Origin: Nemertoderma westbladi
Taxonomy: Eukaryota; Xenacoelomorpha; Nemertodermatida; Nemertodermatidae
Direction of reading: 5' to 3'
Length of the DNA stretch: 43,840 bases
Assembly (NCBI GenBank): GCA_032718475.1
Contig: JAUCBJ010000556.1
Coordinates: 1 to 43,840 of the forward strand
The position numbers and the translations under genes are program-made. Positions within the stretch are counted from its first letter, which is position 1. Every line of letters starts with the position of its first letter. A model generated the notes under the pieces. It did not search any database. It had not been told where the DNA came from and saw nothing but the letters and a program-made list of their open reading frames with translations. Below are positions 33,927 through 43,383 of this stretch, piece after piece.

Positions 33927-34660
33927 CAAAAGTAGTCTAAAACTAATTAGAGTAGGCCTAAAAAGAAATAAAGGGTGACTTGTGCACTAGTCCTTAATTA
34001 CCTTCTGTTGTGAAACATTGAGTTAGTAAGAGGAAGGGTAATATAATACTTCCACCATTAGTGCCCATTGTTCTATTTTTCAAAATTTATTCACATTATA
34101 TAGAAATATTTAAGTACAACCTAAATATTATGTTCCAGAACATACTGGCGTCGCCATGGATTTATGAAAGAAAAAAAACAATGAATAGTTTAATTTTTGC
34201 GCAATAAAATTTTGAAACTGGAGGAAGACTTGAAATATCGTCTGGGTATTTATTAACAATATCAATTATTTACCAATTGGCCTAATTATATGGCTAATAT
34301 TAATCATCAAAAACATACAGAAACAGTTTACAGCTAAAATATAATCTTCACTTAATACATACAACAATGAAACTGATATATATTAATTACTGCACATACA
34401 AAATAATGAAAAGTATATAATGTACCTAAAGGAAATAATACAGGATAATACAATACAACATAATAGAGGAAAATACAACATAGTAGGCCCTACAACAATT
34501 ATATATTAGAGCATACCCGGTACTGTAACTGCAAAGATAAATAAAGAAGAAATACCAAAAAGCTAAAAAAAAATCAAAGGAAAAAAGGGCACAGAGCGAA
34601 GAGACGGGCTTTCGATAGAGTTTGTCAATGGACTTAGAGTTCAATTCTTTGATGGGGATA
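33927..34660. other. Unique AT-rich region, no gene seen
   Basis: AT-rich sequence with short random frames only. It ends in GATGGGGATA and a run of 23 G (34661-34683) that separates it from the retrotransposon remnant. No RNA gene or promoter is recognised. Confidence 0.55.
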
Positions 34661-34689
34661 GGGGGGGGGGGGGGGGGGGGGGGTAGTAG

Positions 34690-34983
34690 TTAAAGGACTC
34701 CATGATGCGTAGGAAGTATTTCCAGCTTGGACATAAATTCCAAGACGCGTCTAAGGAAAGTGGAGGACCTTGGGTCACCATTGACCGAGGTTAGTCTTCT
34801 ACCAAGTTCTTGCAGTAAGGATAGTGTTTGTGGTGGACCGAAACCTCCGAGGCGCTCTACTGCAATTGGCTGAATTATTACAGCTGCAGAGATATTACTG
34901 TATTTCTTAATCTTTCTGGCTTCTGCCATCTCTGCTACGGAGGAACCCTCACACTCTGCCAAGCAACTGCATGAGGCTGCCAT
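34690..34983 (-). pseudogene. Remnant of a retrotransposon reverse-transcriptase ORF C-terminus
   Basis: About 97 codons read GSSVAEMAEARKIKKYSNI, then IIQPIAVERLGGFGP, LLQELGRRLTSVNGDPRS and FLRRVLEFMSKLE before a stop. From memory of the family, many invertebrate reverse-transcriptase ORFs end with the pattern 'KY..L....F.PIAVETLG......L..LGRR....TGD.R...FL.QRLS'. The match is good over this stretch, but the expected QRLSVAVQR ending is degraded. No catalytic part is present and no upstream frame continues it. I treat it as a decayed fragment. It could instead be a small host exon, which is less likely. Confidence 0.5.
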
Positions 34984-35123
34984 GCGGTTAACGCATGTAA
35001 AATCCCAGGCTAATGTTTTACCTTACACCTTATTCCCTACACAGACCAACAGGTTCTAGTGAGGTGGTATCTCAGCTGAAGGAAGAGCTCTATAGATTGC
35101 TCTATAGTTTACAGCTTAATTAT
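34984..35123. other. Short spacer ending in the target copy of the large foldback element
   Basis: No gene is seen. The last nine bases, CTTAATTAT (35115-35123), match those after the element's right end (41861-41869). Confidence 0.6.
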
Positions 35124-35479
35124 GAGCAGTGCTAAAATCCACAAAGACCCACCCGGACCCAAAAAATGACCATTACACTATGACGCAATGAGGCACCAAC
35201 CCATTCCGACACAGGAGATGGTGCACAGTCGTTAAATTAATGCTATCAAAGTTAATTCTGCGAAAAATTATGCAATTTATGAGGAAAGCACTGAGCCACA
35301 AAGACCCAAAACTTTTTTTTTCTTTTTCATTTTTGAATAAATGTGAATTAGCTGATTGATTCTGACTAACTTTTCCATGGTGATTTCTTATTGGTTACTT
35401 TTTATACCATCTACCCTATTAGTGATCTACCCTATTATTAATGATGGTAATAAAATGGTGCCGAAGCATGTCAGATACT

Positions 35480-36374
35480 GTACGTTGAACACGGACCCAA
35501 AGGGTGGTAGTTGCGTTGAGCACGGACCCAAAGGTTGATCGACATGTTGAACACGGACCCATATGAGAGTAGATAGGTTAAGCACGGACCCAAATCTTAT
35601 GGTAGATACTTTGAACACGGACCCAAAGGCTGCCAGATACTTTGAACACGGACCCAAAGGATTTCAGATACTTTGTACACGGACCCAAACGATGTCATTG
35701 AACACGGACCCAAAGGATTTCAGATACTTTGCACACGGACCCAAACGATGTCAGATACTTTGAACACGGACGCAAAGGATCTCAGATACTATGAACACGG
35801 ACCCAAAGGATGCCAGATACTCGACACACGGACCCAAAGGATCTCAGATACTTTGAACACGGACCCAAATGTTGGCAGATACTTTGCACCCGGACCCAAA
35901 GGATGCCAGATACTTTGAACACAGACCCAAAGGATCTCAGATACTCTGAACACGGACACTAAGGATGTCAGATACTCGACACACGGACCCAAAGGATGCC
36001 AGATGCTTTAAACACGGACCCAAACGACGTCAGATACTTTGAACACGGACGCAAAGGATCGTCAGATGCGTTGATCTCGGTTCCTAAGGATGTCAGATAC
36101 TCGACACACGGACCCAAAGGATGGTAAATGCTTTGAACACGGAACCAAAGGATGTCAGATACTCGAACACGGCCCAAAGGATTCAGATACTTTGGACAAC
36201 GAGGATACCAGCAAAATCCGCGGATCCGTGTCAGATACTCTGCACACGGACCCAAAGGATGTCAGATACTTTGGACACGGACCCAACGGATGTCATATAC
36301 TTTGCACACGGACCCAAAGAATGGTAGATGCGTTAAACACGGACCCAAATGTTGGCATATACTTTGCACACGAC
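35480..36374 (+). repeat. 31-bp tandem array, left arm (~29 units)
   Basis: The unit is 31 bp with the core ACACGGACCCAAAGGATGTC followed by AGATACTTTG and one base. Variants have CTCGACACACGG, TTGCACACGG and GATTTC. Peptide-looking frames here (repeats of DTLNTDPKDVRYF type) follow from the repeat. The array stops abruptly at the LINE fragment. Confidence 0.95.
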
Positions 36375-36376
36375 AC

Positions 36377-36707
36377 ATGACAAACGCCGAGCTTTATGTT
36401 ACTATACCACCTGTATCAACCACCCTCCGTGAACGCAGATTAAGATTCAGTGGGCACTGCTGGAGAAGTAAAGACGAGGTCATAACAGATCTACTTTTCT
36501 GGCAACCAACACATGGAAAGCATACCCGTGGACGACCGGCTATAACATATAGACCAGACTTGTCGCCCGCCCCAGCTTGAAAGGGATGCTGAACTTGAGA
36601 GAAACAATATTGCGACAACTAAGGAGAATCGGGAAGCCTGGAAGGATCTTATTTCCACTGTCCGAGTTAGCTCGACCTAGTACTGTAGTAGTAGTAGTAG
36701 TAGTAAA
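36377..36707 (+). pseudogene. 3' fragment of a LINE reverse-transcriptase ORF, frameshifted
   Basis: The frame from 36377 reads MTNAELYVTIPPVSTTLRER, then RLRFSGHCWRSKDEVITDLL and WQPTHGKHTRGRP before leaving frame near 36560-36580. The next frame continues QLERDAELERN..REAWKDLISTVRVSST to TAG at 36678-36680. This is the standard C-terminal end of many LINE polyproteins ('LR.RRL.F.GH..R..DE....LL..P.HG.R..GRP'). An (AGT)n tract at 36683-36706 is a typical 3' tail. It is a 5'-truncated, one-frameshift relic lying at the inner edge of the foldback's left arm. Confidence 0.72.
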
Positions 36708-37489
36708 AGAGACGCGAACTACACATGTTAGTAGATATATAATAATGTTCGCTACGTAATTTATTTGAAAATTTAAATATTAATTCCAGTGATATCTTAA
36801 ATTATTATATTTTGGGATTGGAAAGTAAAAGTATTTTGTGATCTACCCGAACCATGTGTAACGGTACGAAAATTTCACCTGCCGCCAATTATTTACACCA
36901 ATGTCGCACCTTCAGCGTATGATAAAATTACAATTTCTACAGTATTATCGCCAATATGTGCCCTATATGTACTTTTGTAGGGGTTTTGATTTGCATCAAC
37001 GGATGTTCTATTTGTTTTCATGCTGAATTTTGTGCTCATAAATAGTTTATGTTGCATAAACAATCTGGGGATAATCAAGTGATACAGGAAATTAGGAAAC
37101 AACATTAGGCCTACGTTGTTCCCCTTAAAATCTCACTTCTGTCCCTCGTTTTAATTTATAACTCACTCGCTTTGCTCGACCCTGGAAATAAATCACTCCG
37201 GATCGGCATCAGACAAAGTCATACATACATGTACGAAACATAATATAATAGTTACTGTAGTAATAATAATAGTTTGTATAATGTGCTTATACGTTTTTTA
37301 TTATATTTATATATTTTTTATTATTTTTATTATTAGGCCTATACTATATAGTGATCCTTGAGTTCCCAATGTGGTCACTAGAGGACACATATAATTTGTG
37401 CCCTTTTTGCCGAATTAGCGCAAGTGGGTTCATACCTTTTTGACCTCAAAAATATATATATTTGACATTTAAGGATTAATTTTCTGAAT
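36708..37489. other. AT-rich interior of the large foldback, no gene seen
   Basis: It contains AT-rich runs (37261-37340) and two AGGCCT-containing sites (near 37108 and 37337). Open frames are short and unlike any family I know. Confidence 0.55.
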
Positions 37490-37565
37490 GGTGTTAGCAC
37501 TTTGAATTAGCACTATTTTGGTGTTAGCACTTTGAGTTAGTACTATTTTGGTGTCAGCACTTTGT
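37490..37565. repeat. 30-bp direct repeat, 2.5 copies
   Basis: GGTGTTAGCACTTTGAATTA (37490) recurs as GGTGTTAGCACTTTGAGTTA (37520) and GGTGTCAGCACTTTG (37550), each separated by a GCACTATTTT- or GTACTATTTT-like segment. Confidence 0.9.
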
Positions 37566-37619
37566 ATAGAAACTTCTCACTTAAAGTTAGCGTGCTGGGT
37601 AATTCGTAAACACACACAC

Positions 37620-38062
37620 ACACACACAAACTGTTGAAAAACGGCCATAGTATAATTATATCAGTTTGCTGATGGCTCGCCAACACTTCGTGATTCGCCC
37701 CACATTCCTCCCCTCGACGAAATTTTAAGAATACTTTGCAATAATTTAGAGAAGTTGTTAGGACCAACTAGTTGCTGTGATTCAAGGAAGTCAATATATT
37801 TATCATCGTTTATATCATACATTTCTTTATAATTAATAATCTCTATGGCCGTTAATAATCTCAATAATATATGGTATTCGTCTGATTTAAATGCCGCAAA
37901 CGAAATGGATCGATAGAGACAATTTCCATTTCCCTCAACACTGAGAGGTACATATTTCTCTTGCATTACAGGATGACATTTCAAGGGATAGTTATAAAAC
38001 CCGAAAATAACGAAAATTTCGCTGACGAATTTATCAGCGAAAATATCAAAATTATCAAACAA
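37620..38062 (-). pseudogene. OTU-type cysteine protease fragment, frameshifted
   Basis: The minus frame from 38062 includes YVPLSVEGNGNCLYRSIS, the catalytic-Cys block of OTU deubiquitinases (consensus DGNCLFRA). The usual Asp before GNC is Asn here. EYHILLRLLTAIEIINYKEM follows, as expected for the helix after the Cys, and then the GGMWG turn. At a GGGG run (37699-37702) the frame breaks. Dropping to the next frame gives ANHEVLASHQQ..IIILWP, the expected continuation leading toward the catalytic His region. That region is lost in a (CA)n tract at about 37610-37628. OTU domains occur both in host deubiquitinases and in transposon-borne ORFs. The setting inside a foldback element favours the latter. 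The start is uncertain, since an internal Met near 37969 is also possible. Confidence 0.65.
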
Positions 38063-38843
38063 TCTACAAAATCTCGCTTTCCAATAAGATGAGTATAATT
38101 ATAAGTCACACTTTACATTTTTTAATTAATAAAATCCGATAATTTCGCCCCATTTTCGACCTTAAAAGTAATTTAATACCAAATACTGTCTACTGGTTGG
38201 TTGTTGGGTGTTGACCAATAATGGCAGCTTGGATGAATGACTCAGCATCAACAGATCAGTATAGGGGCCTACTGGTGTATTACTGTACAGTACAAGCATA
38301 TGGTACGGTACAACCTGAAGCGGCAAAGTTGAAAGAAGCGGTCCGGTACCCTAACCCAATACTGCAACGATGTAATTCCCATATGAAATGTTGTTTGCAT
38401 TACGGCATACGGTACCTTTAGCGCTACCTGGCCTAGGTGTGCACTGTAGGCCTACAGTGACTGTCAGGCAAGTGACGCGGCGCGGCGGATGTGAACAGGT
38501 GAACGTAACTACAGAATTGCAGTCCAGCAGTCGCTATAACTGTACTCTGACTGTACTCGCACTCTGACTGTACTGTCCTAATTTGAGCGCCATCTTGTGG
38601 TGTTTTGCAATCATTGGATCACCCCTAACAACCAATCAGCAGAGGCAGTATTTGGTATTAAATTACTTTTAGGGTCGAAAATGGGGCGAAATTATCGGAT
38701 TTTATTAATTAAAAAATGTAAAGTGTGCCTTCTAATAATACCGATCTCACTGGAAAGTTAGATTTTATTTAAAGTTTTATAATTTCGATATTTTCGTTAA
38801 TAATTTCGTCCTTTTCGTTTTTTTCGGGTTTTATAACTATCCC
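37983..38843. repeat. Nested palindrome inside the large foldback (arms ~235 bp, spacer ~390 bp)
   Basis: The left arm, about 37983-38222, holds GGGATAGTTATAAAACCCGA, ACACTTTACATTTTTTAATT, CCGATAATTTCGCCCC and AATTTAATACCAAATACTG. The right arm, about 38609-38843, carries all of these in reverse complement and reverse order. The left arm includes the 5' part of the OTU frame. The right arm no longer has an intact OTU frame. It looks like a head-to-head duplication of an OTU-gene 5' region. Confidence 0.85.
38223..38608. promoter_or_regulatory. Possible bidirectional promoter spacer between the palindrome arms
   Basis: This ~390-bp spacer is GC-richer than its surroundings and contains a CpG-rich patch, GACGCGGCGCGGCGGATG, near 38473-38490. 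It has a GCGCCATCTTG motif (38587-38597) resembling a YY1 site. CCAAT or ATTGG boxes lie just inside both arms. Its position between divergent copies of an OTU 5' region fits a shared promoter, but this is inference from composition and layout. No transcription start can be read directly. Confidence 0.3.
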
Positions 38844-39470
38844 ATTTCAAGAGAATTTTCCCGGCCTCTGGATCTTTCTGATGATAATAGTCATCAACAA
38901 ATGTAATTTGTTCTTAGTAACCTCTGGTAAAAATACATTATATGTTGTTAATAGAAGTTCCTCTGAGCAACATGTTTGAGGTTATTTTCAGTCGCGTTGG
39001 ATAACCTGGGAAAACCAGAAAATATGTAAATAAATGATAATTATCTTATTTTTTTTGTTAATTCAAAAATTAATAAAAAACAATTAATATATAAATCGGC
39101 AGACCGACTTGTCACACGGAGATCTTGCTAAGCACTTATTAAATTTGGAACTTAAATTTAACCCTATTTAAACCCGGGGGGGGGGGGGGGGGGTCAATAT
39201 GACCCTCCCGTGGTTTTTTTTTGTTATAACTCTGAAACAAACGGAGTGGGCAATCTGTAATTTTATGACTTTTCCTAAAAATCTATTGTCTTCCTAATAG
39301 TGAAAACGGTTTTCAAAAATATGGGGAAGTTTTCGAGTTATAGCACCATTTTTAACCCTACTTTTGGCCCTTTTTTTTCTGGCGTTTTTTGAAAATACAT
39401 TTCATTATTAAATATGATTTGTAACATCTCTATTTTTGATTTACACCGGTTTTTTGGTGTTTACAATTAG
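38844..39470. other. Unique interior sequence with an 18-G run
   Basis: After the palindrome comes AT-rich sequence. Then AAACCC is followed by 18 G (39176-39193) and GGTCAATATGACC, a short perfect palindrome. The following ~270 bp (GTTATAACTCTGAAACAAACGG...) look like dispersed-repeat sequence. No gene is recognised. Confidence 0.5.
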
Positions 39471-39479
39471 ATGGAATTC

Positions 39480-40040
39480 ATATAAATAAATTTAGAAATT
39501 TCAAACTTGTTTTTTCGGCCGGTGCCAATTTTGGTGCCAGCACCAAATTTTGAAATATGTCAAGTTGTAAATTGGTTGTTTGAACCTGTTTTTTTGCGCA
39601 ATAGGGGTTTTTGGGGTTCTGGTTTCGATGGAATATATACGAGTTGCATCAGGCGTATCAAACTTGTGTTTTTCGGTGCTGCGTGCAAAATTTGGTGCCA
39701 GCACGAAATTTTGAAAATCTATTCAATAATTCAATTGCTTGTGACACCTAAATTCTCGCGTTTTAGAGGTTTATGGCGGTTCTGAATTCAATGGAATAAA
39801 TAGTTATCTAACTAGACATCTAAAACTTGTATTTTTCGGAAGTGGGTGCAAAGTTTGGTGTTAGCACCAAATTTTGAAAACCATCAAATATATCAATTCA
39901 ATTTGTCACCTTGTTTCTTGCGTTATACGGGTTCATGAGGGTCCTGAATCCGATGGAATTAATAACAACCGCACTGGACATCTCAAACTTCTAATTTTTT
40001 GGTGATGGGTACGAAATTTCTAGAGAGCACGAAAATATGC
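39480..40040. repeat. Diverged ~160-bp tandem repeat, about 3.5 copies
   Basis: The landmark (C/A)AAACTT followed by a TTTTTCGG-type stretch occurs at about 39502, 39659, 39822 and 39984, spacings of 157, 163 and 162 bp. Each copy carries TTTGGTG(C/T)(C/T)AGCAC(C/G)AAATTTTGAAA and a later GGTTCTG..GATGGAAT block. Divergence between copies is high, so it is an old array. Confidence 0.8.
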
Positions 40041-40261
40041 CATACTACGCCGAAAAATACGATTAGAAATGATCTGGCAAATTAGAATTATATTCCATTA
40101 GAATCAGCGCCCCAGAAAACCTAAAAATGGGAATTTATGGCATCGTATAAGTGAATTAAAAATTTTGTGTTCAAACTGAAAAGTGCTGGTTAATTGTTTT
40201 TTTTTCATTTTTTGCCTACCTAGAAGAGTAAAACATGCATTTATACTAATTCGATTTTTGT

Positions 40262-41545
40262 TAAATTGGGTACGTGTGCAAAGTATTTGACATCCTTTGG
40301 GTCCGTGTGTCGAGTATCTGACATCCTTTGGGTCGGTGTTCAAGGTATCTGACATCCTTTTGGTCAAAGTCCAAAGTATCTGAGATCCTTTGGGTCCGTG
40401 TGTCGAGTATCTGACATCCTTTGGGTCCGTGTGCGAAGTATCTGACATCCTTTGCGCCCGTGTGCAAAGTATCTGACATCCTTTGGGTCCGTGTTCAAGG
40501 TATCTGACATTCTTTTGGTCAAAGTCCAAAGTATCTGATATCTTTTGGGTCCGTGTGTCGAGTATCTGAGATCATTTGAGTCCGTGTGTTAAGTATCTGA
40601 CAACCTTTGGGTCCATGTTCAAAGTATCTGACATCCTTTGGGTCCGTGTTCAAGGTATCTGACATCCTTTGGGTCCGTGTGTCGAGTATCTGACATCCTT
40701 TGGGTCCGTGTGTCGAGTATCTGACATCCTTTGGGTCCGTGTCCAAATTATATGAGATCATTTGGGTCCGTGTTCAACGCATCTACCTTTCTTTGGGTTC
40801 GTGTGTTGAGTATCTGACATCCTTTGTGTCCGTGTTCAGAGTATCTGAGATCCTTTGGGTCTGTGTTCAAAGTATCTGACAACCTTTGGGTCCATGTTCA
40901 AAGTATCTGACATCGTTTGGGTCCGTGTTCAACGCATCTACCATCCTTTGGGTCCGTGTGTCGAGTATCTGACATCCTTTGGGTCCGTGTTCAACGCATC
41001 TATCTTCGTTTGGGTCCATGTGTTGAGTATCTGACAACCTTTGGGTCCATGTTCAAAGTATCTGGCATCCTTTGAGTCCGTGTTCAACGCATCTACCATC
41101 CTTTGGGTCCGTGTGTCGAGTATCTGACATCCTTTGGGTCCGTGTGTCGAGTATCTGACATCCTTTGGGTCCGTGTCCAAAGTATATGAGATCATTTGGG
41201 TCCGTGTTCAACGCATCTACCTTTCTTTGGGTTCGTGTGTTGAGTATCTATGACATCCTTTGTGTCTGTGTGCAAAGTACTGTATCTGACATCCTTTGCG
41301 CCCGTGTGCAAAGTATCTGACATCCTTTGGGTCCGTGTTCAAGGTATCTGAAATCGTTTGGGTCCGTGTACAAAGTATCTGGCAGCCTTTGGGTCCGTGT
41401 TCAAAGTATCTTCCAAAATTTGGGTCCGTGCTTAACCTATCTACTCCGATTTGGGTCCGGGTTCGTTCAACATGTCTGTCAACCTTTGGGTCCGTGCTCA
41501 ACGCGGCTACCATCCTTTGGGTCCGTGTTCAACGTACAGTATCTG
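40262..41545 (-). repeat. 31-bp tandem array, right arm (~41 units)
   Basis: This is the reverse complement of the left-arm array, with the plus-strand core GACATCCTTTGGGTCCGTGT. Local higher-order repetition is visible. The block ending ATCATTTGGGTCCGTGTTCA plus ACGCATCTACCTTTCTTTGG occurs at about 40753 and again at about 41193, 440 bp apart. It runs into the outer arm at GGCACCATTTTATTACCATC. Confidence 0.95.
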
Positions 41546-41861
41546 ACATGCTTTGGCACCATTTTATTACCATCATTAACATTAGTAGGTGAATAGGGTA
41601 GATGGTATACAAAGTAACCAGTAAGAAATCACCATGGAAAAGTTAAGTCAGAATCAATCAGCTGATTCAAATTTATCCAAAAAATTTGGTTTTGGCTCTT
41701 TCCTTATATTTGCATAATTTTTCGCAGAATTAACTTTGATAGCATTAATTTAACACTGTGCAACATCTCCTGTGTCGGAATGGGTTGGTGCCTCATTGTT
41801 TCATAGTGTAATGGTCATTTTTTGGGTCGGTGTGGGTCTTTGTGCATTTTAGCACTGCCCC

Positions 41862-42757
41862 TTAATTATTGCCTTTAAAAGCAATTCAAACGCTTTGCTT
41901 TTAAATTCATAATTCTAGATTCAAAATTCTTTGCGTAATTTACTTCACGATATTACATTTAGTGCAAAAATTTGGCGCTTAAGTTGTTTTGCTATTACTT
42001 TCTGTTTTTTTTTTTAAAAAACAACTTCAGTTCCAATTATAACTCTGTAAAACAACTCAATTGCCTGATTTGGGTTTTTAATAAGAATTTTAAGTGACAG
42101 ATTTGAGTTTATATGCGCTCATGTATTTACACGTTCGTGGGGCCATCGCGCAGGACGAGGCTCAGTTATTAGATACAGATTAAAATTGAGCAATTCTATC
42201 CCAAAATCGGTACTTAAGAAATTTAAATAAATAATTAAGAAAATTTAACCAAAACGCCATAAGAATAAATCAAAGAAGAGAGGATCCCCCCCCCCCCCCC
42301 CCCCCCGTGCTTCAACCGCCCTCTTAATCTGCACCACCCCAACCCAAAGGAGCACAGAGGATTAATGAAAGGCAGATAAAACAAGCTGACTTTACTACCT
42401 TACACTACTGTAGTGGCTATGTCCTATTGATGTAATTACCCGTTGCCAAGTAGTGCTGAGGTAGGTGGTTGGACTATGGTTCCCAGCAGCGCCAGCAGAT
42501 AGGCTAGGCAATATGAATGAGGGAGCTGCGAAGTATAGAGATACGGTGGCATTTTGATAACTTAATTACGTTTAGATCAATTAAAAACGCATTTCTTAAA
42601 GCAAATCTCTTGAACTAATTAAAGACTATAATGGAATGTTCTATGGGGAATACAGTTTGTTATATAATTTTGAAGTATAATTATTTAAATCTTATACTAG
42701 AAAATAATTAATATCCTTTAAGAGGCAGGTTGAAATTGCTGATTTTACCCTAATCAA
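41862..42757. other. AT-rich flank with a 21-C run, no gene seen
   Basis: It starts with TTAATTAT, the right target copy. There is a short hairpin-like TTTAAAAGCA..TGCTTTTAAA near 41873-41903 and a run of 21 C at 42286-42306. Frames are short and random. Confidence 0.55.
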
Positions 42758-43046
42758 CTAAATTAACTAATTAACTGCTATTATCTTAGCTTCTCGAAGG
42801 CCACGCGGAAATTCAACTTGGAAAATTTCTAAACTTTGGCCAGACTATATGTGTACCAAGTTTGGTTAAATTTCATTAACATTTGGCTGAGTTATTATCT
42901 AACTTAATTAACTAATTAACTGCTATTATCTTAGCTTCTCGAAGGCCACACGGAAATTCAACTTGGAAAACTTCTAAACTTTTGCCAGATACATGTGTAC
43001 CAAGTTTGGTTAAATTTCATTAACATTTGGAGGAGTTATTAACGTT
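42758..43046. repeat. Two tandem copies of a ~145-bp dispersed repeat
   Basis: TTAACTGCTATTATCTTAGC recurs with a 145-bp offset (TGCTA at 42776 and 42921). Both copies contain TCTCGAAGGCCAC, GGAAATTCAACTTGGAAAA and GTGTACCAAGTTTGGTTAAA. The second copy runs on into GGAGGAGTTATT and a purine-rich ACGACAGATCGACAGAGCAA tail. 'Accaagtttggt...gagttat...gacagac' is a common layout of animal interspersed repeats, so this is probably the duplicated end of one. Confidence 0.8.
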
Positions 43047-43154
43047 TAAAATTGGACACAACAGAACGACAGATCGACAGAGCAACAGACACACCGATTG
43101 AGTTAGTGGTACCTGTATGCTAAGCTCGCTTACTTTCGTCGCTCACCCCACATT

Positions 43155-43182
43155 AAATATGCTATAGGGCTATAGCATATTT
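43155..43182. repeat. Perfect 13-bp palindrome
   Basis: AAATATGCTATAG and CTATAGCATATTT are separated by GG. It lies at the end of the dispersed repeat and could be an element terminus or a simple hairpin. Confidence 0.9.
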
Positions 43183-43204
43183 TTAGATATTATCTCTTAA
43201 GATA

Positions 43205-43310
43205 AAATGTAAGAAAATGACCATTGCCTAGAATTCATATCGATCCGGAGTCGTGGGTTCGATCCCTGTGGATCCCCCAGGGCAGTTATCGTTTCGTTAT
43301 CGTTTAAAAC
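43205..43310 (+). mobile_element. Candidate tRNA-derived SINE head
   Basis: GGGTTCGATCCC at 43255-43266 is a near-perfect RNA polymerase III B box. Thirty-one bases upstream, TTGCCTAGAAT (43224-43234) resembles an A box (T.GC..AG...). The tRNA fold around them is poor, so this is not a functional tRNA. A 22-G run follows about 120 bp downstream. The element's ends were not located. Confidence 0.42.
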
Positions 43311-43383
43311 GAATGTTTAAAATAGACTAACCGAGCGCTCAATGGGTTAATGGGTACCAGTTTCCTCTGGGAAGTATAGTTAT

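Larger units (their letters stand above)
35124..41860. mobile_element. Large foldback-like composite element, ~6.74 kb
   Basis: The long inverted arms are 35124 to about 36374 (left) and about 40262 to 41860 (right). Each arm has an outer unique part of about 315-355 bp, with shared landmarks GCAGTGCTAAAAT at the tip, then CACAAAGACCC, ATGACCATTACACTATGA, CCATTCCGACACAGGAGATG and AGCTGATTGATTCTGACT. An inner array of 31-bp units follows. Flanks share CTTAATTAT, a 9-bp (or at least 8-bp) candidate target duplication. The arms differ by many substitutions and indels, so the element is older than the 1250-bp one. The interior carries a LINE fragment, an OTU-protease fragment in a nested palindrome and a 160-bp repeat. 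No transposase was recognised. Structurally it resembles the Drosophila FB type, by analogy only. Confidence 0.78.

Noticed and set aside
35427-36255. Small frames rich in NTDPKD or GSVFKVS
   Set aside because: 31-bp repeat translations in both strands, with no conserved domain.
38221-38421. 66-codon frame starting ATGGCAGCTTGG in the palindrome spacer
   Set aside because: Short, no family resemblance and no splice or context support.
43205-43310. Functional tRNA gene
   Set aside because: The B box is good, but acceptor and anticodon stems cannot be built convincingly, so only a SINE-type promoter is claimed.
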